The position numbers and the translations under genes are program-made. A DNA stretch of 35,137 nucleotides, from the NCBI GenBank assembly GCA_017857245.1, contig JAFMDO010000011.1:1-35137 (forward strand), read 5' to 3'. A model generated the notes under the pieces. It was not told where the DNA came from, ran no database searches, and saw nothing but the letters and a program-made list of their open reading frames with translations. Shown here piece after piece: positions 8,520 through 17,048 of the stretch (its first letter is position 1; each line of letters opens with the position of its first letter). This stretch comes from Pontimonas sp. (GTDB lineage Bacteria; Actinomycetota; Actinomycetes; Actinomycetales; Microbacteriaceae).

Positions 8520-9275
8520 CTAAATCCGTGCCCGTGTTCTCAGCCCATCCATGCCGCCATCAACGGCGAGAGAAGTTCCGGTGGTCGATGCCTGCCGGGG
8601 ATTAGCTAAAAAACAGACTGCGGCGGCTACTTCGTCTGCGGAGACGAGGCGACCAATCGGCTGGCGGGCATTGAGCGCTTTGCGCTCCGCCTCTGGGTCA
8701 TCTGCTTGCGCGAGAAGGCGAGCAACCCAGGGAGTGTCTGCGGTACCCGGATTGACACAGTTAACGCGGATGTTGTCGGGGATGGCGTCCGCAGCCATTG
8801 CCCGGGTAAGAGAAAGCACTGCCCCTTTGCTTGCGCTATACACCGCCCGATCGGGAAGCCCGACCGTTGCCGCGATGGAGCAAATGTTCACGATGCTGGC
8901 GCTGGCACTTTTGCGCAGCAGCCGCATGGCGCGCGAGGAGATGCGGGCGGTGCCCACGACGTTGGTGTCATAGACCCGAGCCCACTCTTCATCGGTAGCC
9001 GTCTCGATAGACCCGATGGCCCCTATTCCCGCGCAGTTGACCACAATGTCGAGCGAAGGGGTGAGGGCTTCGATCGCCATGAATGCCTCTTCGATGGCGG
9101 GCTTGGAGGTGACATCGCAGGGGAACCACTCCATGTCGCTTGAGAGCTCACCACGGCTGATGTCCAAACCAACGACGGTGACGCCGTATCCACGGAGCAT
9201 ATTCGCGGTGGCCAAACCGATTCCCGAAGCGCTGCCGGTAACAACGGCGTTGAGGCCTGCCAATTCTTGGTTCAT
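8520..9275 (-). CDS. SDR, 2-keto-3-deoxy-L-fuconate dehydrogenase
   Basis: A 251-residue classical short-chain dehydrogenase. The NAD-binding TGSASGIG is at residues 13-20, NCAG follows beta-4, catalytic Tyr and Lys are in YSASKGA, and the C-terminus has NPGTADTPWVARLL with ARQPIGRLVSADEVA and TGTSLAVDGGM. The TADTPWV...RQPxGRLV combination is typical of the 2-keto-3-deoxy-L-fuconate 4-dehydrogenase group, which makes 2,4-diketo-3-deoxy-L-fuconate. ATG 9275 is preferred over the in-frame TTG at 9287 because GAAGG lies six bases upstream. It precedes the GntR gene in a leftward operon and shares a divergent promoter region with the gene starting at 9397. Confidence 0.9.
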   Translation of the reverse strand: MNQELAGLNAVVTGSASGIGLATANMLRGYGVTVVGLDISRGELSSDMEWFPCDVTSKPAIEEAFMAIEALTPSLDIVVNCAGIGAIGSIETATDEEWARVYDTNVVGTARISSRAMRLLRKSASASIVNICSIAATVGLPDRAVYSASKGAVLSLTRAMAADAIPDNIRVNCVNPGTADTPWVARLLAQADDPEAERKALNARQPIGRLVSADEVAAAVCFLANPRQASTTGTSLAVDGGMDGLRTRARI

Positions 9276-9331
9276 GGGAACCTTCAATCCTTATATTTTG
9301 CGCGGACACAAATGCACTCCAAGCAGATTTA

Positions 9332-9344
9332 CAATAGGATACAT
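9332..9344. promoter_or_regulatory. Regulon motif site 2 (SDR-GntR / CoA-transferase operon divergent promoter)
   Basis: CAATAGGATACAT on the plus strand, reverse complement ATGTATCCTATTG. It lies in the 121-bp gap between divergent starts at 9275 and 9397. The core and the ATACA flank equal those of site 3. Binding here would couple the regulator's own operon to the rest of the regulon. Function inferred. Confidence 0.62.
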
Positions 9345-9396
9345 GATTTAAGGGGATGCGCCGCAAGTATTGTGTGAAAAAGTTACGGGGATAGCA

Positions 9397-10536
9397 ATGG
9401 CTGAGATGACGGTACTCAAGGGAATGACCTGGGATCACCCGCGGGGGTTTGATTCCGTGGTCGCATGCAACGCACTCCTCGAGGAACGTTTCGGGGTTAC
9501 CGTCGATTGGACGGCAAGAAGTTTGCTCGAGTTCGGTGACCAGCATGTGCGCGAGTTCGCCCCGGGCCACGACCTGATGGTTATCGACCATCCTCATGTG
9601 CCTGACGGCGTAGCGGATGGGGCCCTCTTGGCAATGGATGACCTACTGAGCCACGAACAGCTCGAAAAATTGGCAAGGGAGAGCGCCGGGCCTTCCCATG
9701 AGTCATATCGTTTTCTCGGAAAGATTTGGGCATTGGCCATCGACGCGGCCACCCAAGTGTCTGTGTATCGTCCCGACCTCAGCGACGGGGTCCCTCCCTT
9801 TTGGGACGACGTGATGACTGATGCGAGGAAAGGCAAGGTGTTGTGGCCGCATAAGCCCGTGGATGCCTTCAGTACTTTTGCGACGTTGAGCGCGCAATGG
9901 GGATCGCCCCTAGGTAGCAGCGAAAACTTTCTGGATGAGGACGTCACTCAGGAGGTGATGGAGTTTCTTCTCAGTTTTGCCGCCCTGGTTCCCGAGGAAT
10001 GTCAGCGATCCAATCCGTTTGAGATTTCCGAAATGTTGGTGAGCTCCGATGACTATGCCTACGCGACGCCGCTCTACGGCTACACGAATTATTCGCGCCA
10101 AGGCTTTCGCTCTCGGGTACTGGCCTACGACGACGTGCCCAGTTTTGACGGGCTTGCTTCCGGGGCACAGTTGGGCGGGGCCGGGATAGCAGTATCTGCG
10201 CATTCTGCTCAGCCCGAAAAGGCGGCCTTGGTTGCCGCCTACTTGTCTTCCGCTGAGGCGCAAAACGGCCCATATACCGAGATGCATGGTCAGCCCGGAA
10301 ATGTGCGAGCGTGGCTATCGCCGGCGATGAATTCGCTTACCCACGGTTTTTTTCGCAACACGCTGCGCACCATTGAGCGGTCCTGGGTCAGGCCCAGGGT
10401 CGTGGGGTGGCCCGATTTTCAGTTTGCGGTGTCCCAGGTGATTCATCAAGCATTAGTTAATAAGGTCTTCAACGCTTCAGACTGGAGCGAGATGGTTGCT
10501 CAGGTTGAGCATCTTCGGGAAAGGGCAGAGCAGTGA
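9397..10536 (+). CDS. Solute-binding-like protein without export signal
   Basis: A 379-residue protein with the look of a type 2 periplasmic-binding fold (family 1 solute-binding proteins), for example [17 protein letters not shown] at the start, [11 protein letters not shown], and a late [24 protein letters not shown] segment typical of sugar-binding proteins. It has no signal peptide or lipobox, so it should stay in the cytoplasm. Similar leaderless relatives are often found beside CaiB CoA-transferase and MaoC genes. ATG 9397 is preferred over TTG 9370 because ACGGGG lies six bases upstream. It is the first gene of a six-gene operon. Possible roles are a cytoplasmic ligand sensor, a substrate-delivery subunit or an enzyme. 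None can be chosen from sequence. Confidence 0.78.
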   Translation: MAEMTVLKGMTWDHPRGFDSVVACNALLEERFGVTVDWTARSLLEFGDQHVREFAPGHDLMVIDHPHVPDGVADGALLAMDDLLSHEQLEKLARESAGPSHESYRFLGKIWALAIDAATQVSVYRPDLSDGVPPFWDDVMTDARKGKVLWPHKPVDAFSTFATLSAQWGSPLGSSENFLDEDVTQEVMEFLLSFAALVPEECQRSNPFEISEMLVSSDDYAYATPLYGYTNYSRQGFRSRVLAYDDVPSFDGLASGAQLGGAGIAVSAHSAQPEKAALVAAYLSSAEAQNGPYTEMHGQPGNVRAWLSPAMNSLTHGFFRNTLRTIERSWVRPRVVGWPDFQFAVSQVIHQALVNKVFNASDWSEMVAQVEHLRERAEQ

Positions 10537-10982
10537 TGTATTTCGACGACTACGAGGTCGGCTCCTTGGTAAAGAGCCATGGGCGCACCATGACTGAGGC
10601 CGACATCGTCTTACATGCTGGGCAGACAGGCGATTTCTATCCCCATCACATGGATGCGGAGTTCTGTGCCACGCAGCCTTTTGGGCAACGTATTGCTCAC
10701 GGCACGCTAATTCTTTCCGTTGCCGTAGGAATGTTGGCTTCGGGAGATATCAATGAAGCCGCTATGACCTATGGGTATGAAGCTATTCGGTTCATCCGAC
10801 CCGTGTTTATCGGAGACACCATCACCGCTCACGCGAGCATTGCCGAGAAGCGGGAGTATCGCAAAAATCCGGAAAACTACGGGCTTGTCGACGAAAAAGT
10901 AGAAGTACTCAATCAGCACGGTGAGATTGTGATGGCGCTGACACACATTTATCTTGTCTCCAAAAACCCGCACCAAGGCTAA
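10536..10982 (+). CDS. MaoC-like hotdog hydratase (first copy)
   Basis: A 148-residue single-hotdog protein of the MaoC / (R)-specific enoyl-CoA hydratase family. The catalytic Asp-x4-His pair is intact in [14 protein letters not shown], and RIAHGTL and [14 protein letters not shown] follow in family order. The ATG overlaps the stop of the upstream gene (TGATG), with AAAGGG upstream. GTG 10533 is the alternative start. The protein probably hydrates or dehydrates an acyl-CoA in the cytoplasm. Its partner CaiB-type CoA-transferase two genes downstream could supply the thioester. The acyl group is unknown. Confidence 0.85.
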   Translation: MYFDDYEVGSLVKSHGRTMTEADIVLHAGQTGDFYPHHMDAEFCATQPFGQRIAHGTLILSVAVGMLASGDINEAAMTYGYEAIRFIRPVFIGDTITAHASIAEKREYRKNPENYGLVDEKVEVLNQHGEIVMALTHIYLVSKNPHQG

Positions 10983-10995
10983 GAGAGGAAAACCC

Positions 10996-11853
10996 ATGCC
11001 CTACACACCAGCTCACTGCGTGGACACCCATCAGCACCTCTGGGTGATGTCTGAGCGGACCTACGATTGGATCTCCCCTGATTACGGAGTTCTTTATGGT
11101 GACCATCGCCCGGAGGATGTCGCTGAGGACATCGTCAAGGCCGGTATAACGGCGACCGTACTTGTTCAAGCCGCTGACACGTACGACGATACTTTTTATA
11201 TGCTCAGCGTTGAGCGCGCTTTCGAAAACGTCCGAGGGGTTGTGGGGTGGGTTCCCTTTGACCGGGTCCACGAAGCACGAGAAGCACTGGATCTCATATC
11301 GGGCCATCAGGCGCTCAAGGGGTATCGGAATCTCACCCACAATTATTCAGACCCGCGCTGGATCCTCCAGGCACCGTGTCTCGAAACGCTTCGCGATCTA
11401 GCATCGCGCAACTTAAGCCTGGATATGGTGAGCGTCAACTCCGACCACTCTCGGGCCATCGTCGAATTGGCGGACCTTATCCCCGACCTGCGCATTGTGG
11501 TTGATCACATGGCAAAACCCGACATTGCCTCCAAGGCCTGGGACTCCTGGGCCGAAGACATGGCGGAGTTGGCCAAGCGCCCCAACGTCTATGTAAAACA
11601 TTCTGGATTGAATACTGCCTCTGGTCCCGGCTGGAGCGCCACTGACTGGGAGCCCTACGTGAATCACTGCCTGGAGCACTTTGGATCTCAGCGCATGATG
11701 ATGGGCAGTGACTGGCCTGTCTCATTGTTAGCGGGTGACTTCGTCGGTGTGTGGCAGGCACAACGCGACTCTATTGCGAGCTTTTCAGAGTCAGAGCAGG
11801 ATGACATCTACTTCAGGACCGCTCAGAGTTTCTATCTCTTGGAGCTCGCATGA
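10996..11853 (+). CDS. L-fuconolactonase (amidohydrolase family)
   Basis: A 285-residue TIM-barrel amidohydrolase of the fuconolactonase / 2-pyrone-dicarboxylate lactonase group, opening L-fucono-lactone to L-fuconate. Signatures are DTHQHLW at the start (metal-site HxH and the group's Trp), LVQAADTYDDT, the VVDHMAKPDI strand and GSDWPV near the C-terminus. A longer frame begins at TTG 10954, but ATG 10996 has GAGAGGA upstream and starts directly before the first barrel strand. It fits the missing hydrolysis step between the fucose dehydrogenase (6686) and the fuconate dehydratase (5385), although it is in a different operon. The stop overlaps the next ATG (ATGA). Confidence 0.9.
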   Translation: MPYTPAHCVDTHQHLWVMSERTYDWISPDYGVLYGDHRPEDVAEDIVKAGITATVLVQAADTYDDTFYMLSVERAFENVRGVVGWVPFDRVHEAREALDLISGHQALKGYRNLTHNYSDPRWILQAPCLETLRDLASRNLSLDMVSVNSDHSRAIVELADLIPDLRIVVDHMAKPDIASKAWDSWAEDMAELAKRPNVYVKHSGLNTASGPGWSATDWEPYVNHCLEHFGSQRMMMGSDWPVSLLAGDFVGVWQAQRDSIASFSESEQDDIYFRTAQSFYLLELA

Positions 11854-13031
11854 CATCAATCAGTGGTGGCCCACTAGAGGGCTATCTTGTTCTTGATTTC
11901 AGTCAATTTCTTGCCGGCCCTATGGCCGCTATGCGGCTGGGGGACCTTGGTGCCAGGGTCATCAAAGTAGAAAGACCACCCGCGGGCGATATCGGCCGTG
12001 GTCTCGCTTTTGGCGGAATTAGCGAAGACGGGGACACGCTTTCCTTCCACATCACCAATCGGAACAAGGAAAGCTACGCGGCTGATCTCAAGAGTGATGA
12101 TGACCGCGAGAAGGTGCTGGAGCTGGTCAAAAGTGCCGATGTGATTGTCCAGAACTTCCGCCCCGGCGTGATGGAAAGATTGGGCCTCGGGTATGAAGCG
12201 GTGCGGGCGCTCAATCCGACCGTAATTTATGCCAGCATCACAGGTTATGGCGCCGAAGGTCCGTGGAGCACTCGACCCGGGCAGGACCTTCTCGCACAGT
12301 CACTTTCGGGGCTGCCCTGGCTGAACGGAAGTGGCGATGGTCCTCCTGTGCCAGTGGGAATAGCGCTGGCGGACATAATTACCTCAATTCATTTGGCTCA
12401 CGGTGTAACAGCTGCCCTCTTGAAGAAAGAGCGCACAGGCGAGGGAAGCCGCGTGGACACGAGCCTCCTGGAATCGATGCTCGACTTGCAGTTTGAACTC
12501 GTCAGCGCGCACCTCAATGACCCCAGTGTTTTGGTCCAGCGAGGTGCGCCACACACCGCACACGCTTTCTTGCAAGCCCCCTACGGCACGTACCCCACCT
12601 CTGATGGATATATAGCCCTTGCCATGGGTTCTGTTCCTGACCTGGGCGAATTGGTTGGTTTGGACGCGCTTGCCGAGTTCGGTGACCCCGATACCTGGTG
12701 GACCGAGCAAACTCGTATTACCCAATTGCTTGCCGCTCATTTAGCCACGAATACTACGGATCACTGGCTCAGCATTTTAGACGCTGCTGATTTTTGGTGC
12801 GCACCGGTGCTTTCTTTGCCGGAGCTGGTGAATCATGAGGGTTTTGCCGCTATCGATATGGCCCAAGAATTCACTCGCACTCGTCCAGATGGCACCGACA
12901 TCACGCTCACTACGACGAGAGCCCCCGTGCGATTTGATGGCAAGCCGCTGGGGTCCCCCCGAGGGGCGCCGCGGGTGGGGGAACACACGAAGTCGATCGA
13001 CGTTGAATTCAGAGGAAAAGATAATGAGTAA
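11850..13031 (+). CDS. CaiB/BaiF-type family III CoA-transferase
   Basis: A 393-residue family III CoA-transferase, which moves CoA between carboxylic acids through an aspartyl-CoA thioester. The N-terminus has [31 protein letters not shown], then NKESYAADL and [17 protein letters not shown]. The catalytic Asp lies in [19 protein letters not shown], followed by [15 protein letters not shown]. Length and motif order are typical. It starts within the lactonase stop (ATGA) and overlaps the following MaoC gene by 8 bp. In the operon it should activate an acid for the MaoC proteins. Neither donor nor acceptor can be named. Confidence 0.88.
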   Translation: MTSISGGPLEGYLVLDFSQFLAGPMAAMRLGDLGARVIKVERPPAGDIGRGLAFGGISEDGDTLSFHITNRNKESYAADLKSDDDREKVLELVKSADVIVQNFRPGVMERLGLGYEAVRALNPTVIYASITGYGAEGPWSTRPGQDLLAQSLSGLPWLNGSGDGPPVPVGIALADIITSIHLAHGVTAALLKKERTGEGSRVDTSLLESMLDLQFELVSAHLNDPSVLVQRGAPHTAHAFLQAPYGTYPTSDGYIALAMGSVPDLGELVGLDALAEFGDPDTWWTEQTRITQLLAAHLATNTTDHWLSILDAADFWCAPVLSLPELVNHEGFAAIDMAQEFTRTRPDGTDITLTTTRAPVRFDGKPLGSPRGAPRVGEHTKSIDVEFRGKDNE

Positions 13032-13566
13032 CCCCAACCCGGATAAGGCCAAGCGCTATGAGGTTCCCGTGTGGAATCAGGATGTCAAGAAATACGAGGA
13101 CTACCAGGTGGGCGAGGTCGATCGGTCGATCCGACGGACAATTTCCGAAGGTGAAGTGATGCTCTTTAATTCCCTGCTTCTGGACATGCACCCTTATGTC
13201 GCGGACGAAATTTTTGCCCGGGAAGAGGGACTCTTTGGCAAACGACTTGTTCCCGGGGCGCTGGTTTTCAGTTTTGGCATGGGGTTAATGGCCCACAACA
13301 ACGTTCACACCTTTAGTTACGGGTATGACCGGCTCCGGTTTATCAAGCCCGTATTCGTGAATGACACCATCTACACGATGAGGACGCTGCTGAGCAAAGA
13401 GCCAAAATATGACGACATGGGCCTCTTCAAAGTCAGTTATGAAGTTTTTCGGGCCGATGATGAACAGATTGTTTTGTACTGCGAACACTTGCAGACCGTT
13501 AAGTATCACGATCCTGTCGAAGCAAAAAAGGGTGGCCTCGAAGAGAGGAAGGACTCCTCCTCATGA
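13024..13566 (+). CDS. MaoC-like hotdog protein (second copy, catalytic His replaced)
   Basis: A 180-residue hotdog protein related to MaoC hydratases. It has an N-terminal extension, then [36 protein letters not shown] and [18 protein letters not shown], paralleling the first copy. Where that protein has GDFYPHH, this one has LDMHPYV. The Asp is kept, but the expected His five positions later is Val, with another His at plus two. It may therefore be a catalytically weak partner of the first copy, or a diverged enzyme. The ATG follows AGAGGA and overlaps the CaiB gene by 8 bp. The stop overlaps the next start. Tight coupling suggests a complex or sequential reactions. Confidence 0.82.
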   Translation: MSNPNPDKAKRYEVPVWNQDVKKYEDYQVGEVDRSIRRTISEGEVMLFNSLLLDMHPYVADEIFAREEGLFGKRLVPGALVFSFGMGLMAHNNVHTFSYGYDRLRFIKPVFVNDTIYTMRTLLSKEPKYDDMGLFKVSYEVFRADDEQIVLYCEHLQTVKYHDPVEAKKGGLEERKDSSS

Positions 13567-14639
13567 TTGACCTGTTTCACGACATCTCAGCAGCGTGCAA
13601 ACTCTCTATCCCCGCGCACCACCACAAAGGTGTTGGGGTCATCGGGGCGGGCGGAATAGTCTCAGGGGCGCACCTGCCCGCATATTCTAAAGCCGGACTG
13701 CCCGTGCATGCGATTACGGATATTAATCACGACAGAGCTCAGCAGGTGGCTCAAGAATTCTCCATCCCCCACGTGTATCAGAGCGTGGAGGAGTTGCTGG
13801 CAGATCCTGCTATCGAGGTTGTAGACATTGCGGTGCCCGTATCTGAGCAACGCGAGATACTGCTCGCTGCCCTCCAAGCGGGCAAGCATGTTCTGGCGCA
13901 AAAGCCCCTGGCCACATCGGTGGGCGAGGCCCAGGAGATGGCCGATAAGGCACGTGACTCTGGTCTTATCGTTGGGGTTAACCAGCAGCTACGGTTCGAC
14001 GAGGGCATGGCAGCCGCTCACATGATGGTCAACAAGGGGTGGATCGGAGAAATATCAGGGTTCTCCATCACCGTGAATCTTGACACTCCCTGGCATCTCT
14101 GGGATTGGGCTCTCACCTGGGAGCGCCTCGAAATAATGGTGCACTCTATCCACTACCACGACGTGGTCCGGTGGTTCTTGGGCGAGCCAGCGATGGTCTT
14201 TGCCACCTCGGGTCGAACGCAAGGACAAGCCCCGATTGGCGAGACTCGAACGGTGAGCACCTACGTGTATGACGACGGTCCTGTCGCTGTCGTGCATGCC
14301 AATCACGTGAACCGAGGAGGAGACAATTCCGCGGAGTTTCGCATCGATGGGTCCGCTGGTTCAATTCGGGGAACGTTGGGCTTGCTCTACGACTACCCGG
14401 ATGGCCGCTGTGACACATTAGAGGTTAACTCTGACGTAGTGCCGACCGATGGTTGGGTCCCTTATCCCGTGACGCAAAGATGGATACCCGATGCCTTCAT
14501 AGGGACCATGGGCTCACTGCTCGCTGAGATCGCCGGCGAGAAGGCCTTACGCAGTCCCATAAAGGACAACGTCAACACGGTGCGTTTGGTCAATGCCCTC
14601 TATGAATCGATCGACTCCAGGTCGGCAGTGACGCTTTAG
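13563..14639 (+). CDS. Gfo/Idh/MocA-family oxidoreductase
   Basis: A 358-residue NAD(P)-dependent dehydrogenase of the Gfo/Idh/MocA family. An unusual lead of about 22 residues precedes the Rossmann motif [17 protein letters not shown]. The substrate Lys is in LAQKPLATS, where the family usually has EKP. A histidine-bearing helix [15 protein letters not shown] follows, and the C-terminal beta-sheet domain looks complete. AGGAAGGA lies upstream and the ATG overlaps the MaoC stop. It is the last gene of the operon, and its stop overlaps the convergent FAH gene. Substrates in this family are sugars, inositols and their acids. The actual one is not apparent. Confidence 0.85.
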   Translation: MIDLFHDISAACKLSIPAHHHKGVGVIGAGGIVSGAHLPAYSKAGLPVHAITDINHDRAQQVAQEFSIPHVYQSVEELLADPAIEVVDIAVPVSEQREILLAALQAGKHVLAQKPLATSVGEAQEMADKARDSGLIVGVNQQLRFDEGMAAAHMMVNKGWIGEISGFSITVNLDTPWHLWDWALTWERLEIMVHSIHYHDVVRWFLGEPAMVFATSGRTQGQAPIGETRTVSTYVYDDGPVAVVHANHVNRGGDNSAEFRIDGSAGSIRGTLGLLYDYPDGRCDTLEVNSDVVPTDGWVPYPVTQRWIPDAFIGTMGSLLAEIAGEKALRSPIKDNVNTVRLVNALYESIDSRSAVTL

Positions 14640-15496
14640 CGAGGCCCAATTACAGTCTGGCGCTGTGACCCGAGGCCTTCGATGTGGAGCTCTACGACGT
14701 CGCCCTCGTGCAAATACTTCGGCGGCTTCGACCCCATGCCCACACCCGGAGGTGTGCCCGTGTTAATTACATCTCCGGGTTCGAGAACCATGAATTGGCT
14801 TAAGTAGTGCACCAGGAAACCGGGCGTGTAGACCATTTGACGCGTAGAGCTGCTCTGCATGGTGGCTCCGTTCACGCTCAGCTCCATGCTTAATGCCGTG
14901 GGGTCGGGGACTTCGTCCGCCGTGACCAGCCAGGGTCCCGCGGGATTAAAGGTTTCGCAGGACTTCCCTTTAGACCATTGGCCTTGGCGTTCGATTTGGA
15001 ATTCCCTTTCACTGACGTCATTGCAGACCATGTAGCCGGCAATGTGACGCATTCCATCTTCCTCATCCGCAAGGTAGCTGGCGCGTGATCCAATGACAAT
15101 TCCGAGCTCGACTTCCCAGTCAGTCTTATGGGAGTTTTTGGGAAGACGAATGGAATCGTTGGGTCCTACCAACGTGTTGGGCGACTTGGTGAAGATGATG
15201 GGTTCGCTGGGGATATCTTGTCCGGTCTCGGCGGCGTGATCTGCGTAGTTCAGGCCGATGCAGACAATCTGGTGCGGCCGACCAATGGGAGCCCCGATAC
15301 GTTGGCCGGATAAAGGTTGCGGCTGTGCGCCATCCACCAGCAGCTGGTCCACCAGGGCGGGAAGTTGAGCTAGCTTTCCCGAGCGAAAGAACTCTTCGGT
15401 GAAATCCCCTCCCACAGACACGTCGAGAAAGAGGCCATCGCCCATCAGGACGGCCGGTATTTCCGATCCAGGAGCGCCAACACGGAGAAGCTTCAT
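14636..15496 (-). CDS. Fumarylacetoacetate hydrolase family, 2,4-diketo-3-deoxy-L-fuconate hydrolase
   Basis: A 286-residue FAH-superfamily enzyme. Motifs are CIGLNYADHAAE at about residue 80, EPIIFTKSPNTLVGPND, the metal-binding DWEVELGIVIG (Glu pair), MVCNDVSEREFQ (Asp), KSCETFNPAGPWL and NTGTPPGVGMG. FTKSP, CETFNPAGPW and GTPPGVGMG are typical of the hydrolases that split 2,4-diketo-3-deoxy-L-fuconate into pyruvate and L-lactate. Two in-frame ATGs exist, at 15502 and 15496. The second has the better-spaced AGG. It is transcribed alone, divergent from the ABC importer and across from motif site 3. It completes the oxidative fucose route. Confidence 0.9.
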   Translation of the reverse strand: MKLLRVGAPGSEIPAVLMGDGLFLDVSVGGDFTEEFFRSGKLAQLPALVDQLLVDGAQPQPLSGQRIGAPIGRPHQIVCIGLNYADHAAETGQDIPSEPIIFTKSPNTLVGPNDSIRLPKNSHKTDWEVELGIVIGSRASYLADEEDGMRHIAGYMVCNDVSEREFQIERQGQWSKGKSCETFNPAGPWLVTADEVPDPTALSMELSVNGATMQSSSTRQMVYTPGFLVHYLSQFMVLEPGDVINTGTPPGVGMGSKPPKYLHEGDVVELHIEGLGSQRQTVIGPR

Positions 15497-15544
15497 CTGC
15501 ATTCACCTAATTTTCTCTAAATGAAACAATAAAATAACGATACC

Positions 15545-15557
15545 CTGTATCCTATAC
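15545..15557. promoter_or_regulatory. Regulon motif site 3 (FAH / ABC importer divergent promoter)
   Basis: CTGTATCCTATAC on the plus strand. It contains the dyad GTAT-CCT-ATAC, the most symmetric GT...AC form among the six copies, as expected for FadR-type operators. It lies between divergent starts at 15496 and 15650. Function inferred from recurrence and position. Confidence 0.65.
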
Positions 15558-15592
15558 GAAACGACACTTTGTGTTATAGAGTCGTGTGAAAC

Positions 15593-15624
15593 GGGAGCGA
15601 AGAAGCTTGTTGGGCTTCGCTCCT
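15593..15624 (+). promoter_or_regulatory. Hairpin upstream of the solute-binding protein gene
   Basis: GGAGCGAAG (15594-15602) pairs perfectly with CTTCGCTCC (15615-15623), with one extra G-T pair at the base and a 12-base loop. It ends about 10 bp before the GGAGGGA ribosome binding site. No T-run follows, so it is not a standard terminator. If transcription starts upstream, it would fold in the leader mRNA. If the TACAAT at 15624-15629 is a -10 box, the dyad is in DNA upstream of transcription. Confidence 0.5.
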
Positions 15625-15649
15625 ACAATCTAAATGGAGGGAAGTTGCA

Positions 15650-16957
15650 ATGAGTAGGAAATTGATTGGTGCGCTCGTCATGTCGGGGGCGCTTTTGCTT
15701 TCCGCATGTGCGGGTGGAACCACTACTGCAGAAGAAGCGGCTGGAGGCGGAGAGACAGCCGAAGCCACTGGCCCACGTACGCTGCTGCTTTACGTAGACC
15801 CCGTTCGGGAACCTGCCGCACTGGCCTATCAAGCATCGGTCGAGGGTGAAATTGAGGTGACAGTAGAAGTGCTTGGACAAGAGGAGATTCTTGCCAAGGT
15901 TGCTCTGGCGAACCAGACCGGACAAGGCTGGCCCGATGTTACCTTCAACCCATCGAACAACGTCGGCGTTTTCCAGGACCCTCTGAATGGGTATGCACTA
16001 AATCTGGACGACTATGTTGATCCAGCAATCATTGATGGCTACCAAGGCTCTGGTGACTGGTGTCTCATTGACGGATCATATTGGTGCCTCAAGAATGACC
16101 TAGCGCAGACCGTGCTCTGGTACGACACAGTTATCTTTGACGAACTCGGGCTCACTGTGCCTACGACCATGGAAGAATATGCTGCTACCGCAATGAAGCT
16201 AAAGGGTACTGACTACGTAGCCGGCGCCATCGGCGACCAAGGCTTCTATGCAGGCTACCTATGGCCAAGCGGCTGCCCGATTTCTCAAGTGCTTGACCAG
16301 GAAACAGTCCGGATTAATCCCGACGCGGTCGAGTGCACACGAGTATTCGAGCTGGTCCAGCCCCTCGTTGATGCTGGAGTCGTGGACACTCGCGGATCCT
16401 TCGACGCTGGCTTCCTCGAGGACGTTGCTCGTCAGCAGAACGTTGCGATGACCATTGGTCCATCTTGGTGGGGACAGTTTGTCATCCGGCCTGAAGATTC
16501 ATGGGCAATTCCCGCAGGGCGAATGGCTGCTGCGGAAATGCCTATTTGGTCCGGTGAGACCACGAACTGGTCCGGCGAGTGGGGCGGCGGCGTCTGGGTT
16601 GGAAATGCCAACGCCGATAACCCTCAGGATGTCGCGGACGCAATTGTGTTCTTGGCTACTGACCCAGACATGCGGGCTGACAAGGTAACCTTCCCCGGTT
16701 ACGGGCCCGCATTTGAAAAGTGGGCCGCAACGATATCCACCGACCCATATTATGTCGGGGACGTGACCGCAGCAATGGTTGCGCAAGTGCCAAAGATTCG
16801 TCAAGACGAGCGACCTGCTCGTTTTGATAGCCGTGGACAACTCGGCGTTCTTAGCACGGAGCTCCAGGCTTCAGGTGACGTAGAAGCTGCAGTCCGCATA
16901 TTTATGGCGGGTGCGGCAGAGCTCGCGGCGGGAGCCGGTTACACAGTAGTTAAGTAA
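15650..16957 (+). CDS. ABC transporter sugar-binding lipoprotein
   Basis: A 435-residue extracellular solute-binding protein of family 1, anchored in the membrane by lipid. The signal peptide is short, with a hydrophobic core and lipobox LLSAC, so Cys20 would be lipidated. A Gly/Thr/Glu-rich linker follows. The mature part has the family pattern: WPDVTFNPSNNVGVF, WYDTVIFDELGLTVPTTMEEY, and a C-terminal DVADAIVFLATDPDMRADKV segment. GGAGGGA precedes the ATG at 15650. It is followed after a strong stem-loop by two permease genes. The ligand is inferred from context to be a fucose-containing, possibly sulfated mono- or oligosaccharide. Confidence 0.92.
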   Translation: MSRKLIGALVMSGALLLSACAGGTTTAEEAAGGGETAEATGPRTLLLYVDPVREPAALAYQASVEGEIEVTVEVLGQEEILAKVALANQTGQGWPDVTFNPSNNVGVFQDPLNGYALNLDDYVDPAIIDGYQGSGDWCLIDGSYWCLKNDLAQTVLWYDTVIFDELGLTVPTTMEEYAATAMKLKGTDYVAGAIGDQGFYAGYLWPSGCPISQVLDQETVRINPDAVECTRVFELVQPLVDAGVVDTRGSFDAGFLEDVARQQNVAMTIGPSWWGQFVIRPEDSWAIPAGRMAAAEMPIWSGETTNWSGEWGGGVWVGNANADNPQDVADAIVFLATDPDMRADKVTFPGYGPAFEKWAATISTDPYYVGDVTAAMVAQVPKIRQDERPARFDSRGQLGVLSTELQASGDVEAAVRIFMAGAAELAAGAGYTVVK

Positions 16958-16984
16958 TCGACTAAGAGCTGCAAATTAGGTGAA

Positions 16985-17025
16985 GTGTTCTCGTGCAGGG
17001 CCATTAGTGCTCTGCACGAGAACAC
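16985..17025 (+). promoter_or_regulatory. Intercistronic stem-loop between binding protein and permease
   Basis: A 17-bp stem (16985-17001 with 17009-17025, one G-T pair, no bulges) closes a 7-base loop CATTAGT. It begins 27 bases after the binding-protein stop and ends 23 bases before the permease ATG. No T-tract follows. Such stems after binding-protein genes commonly protect the upstream mRNA and lower permease expression. That role is inferred here. Confidence 0.75.
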
Positions 17026-17048
17026 CACCTGACTGAGAAAGAGGAAAT

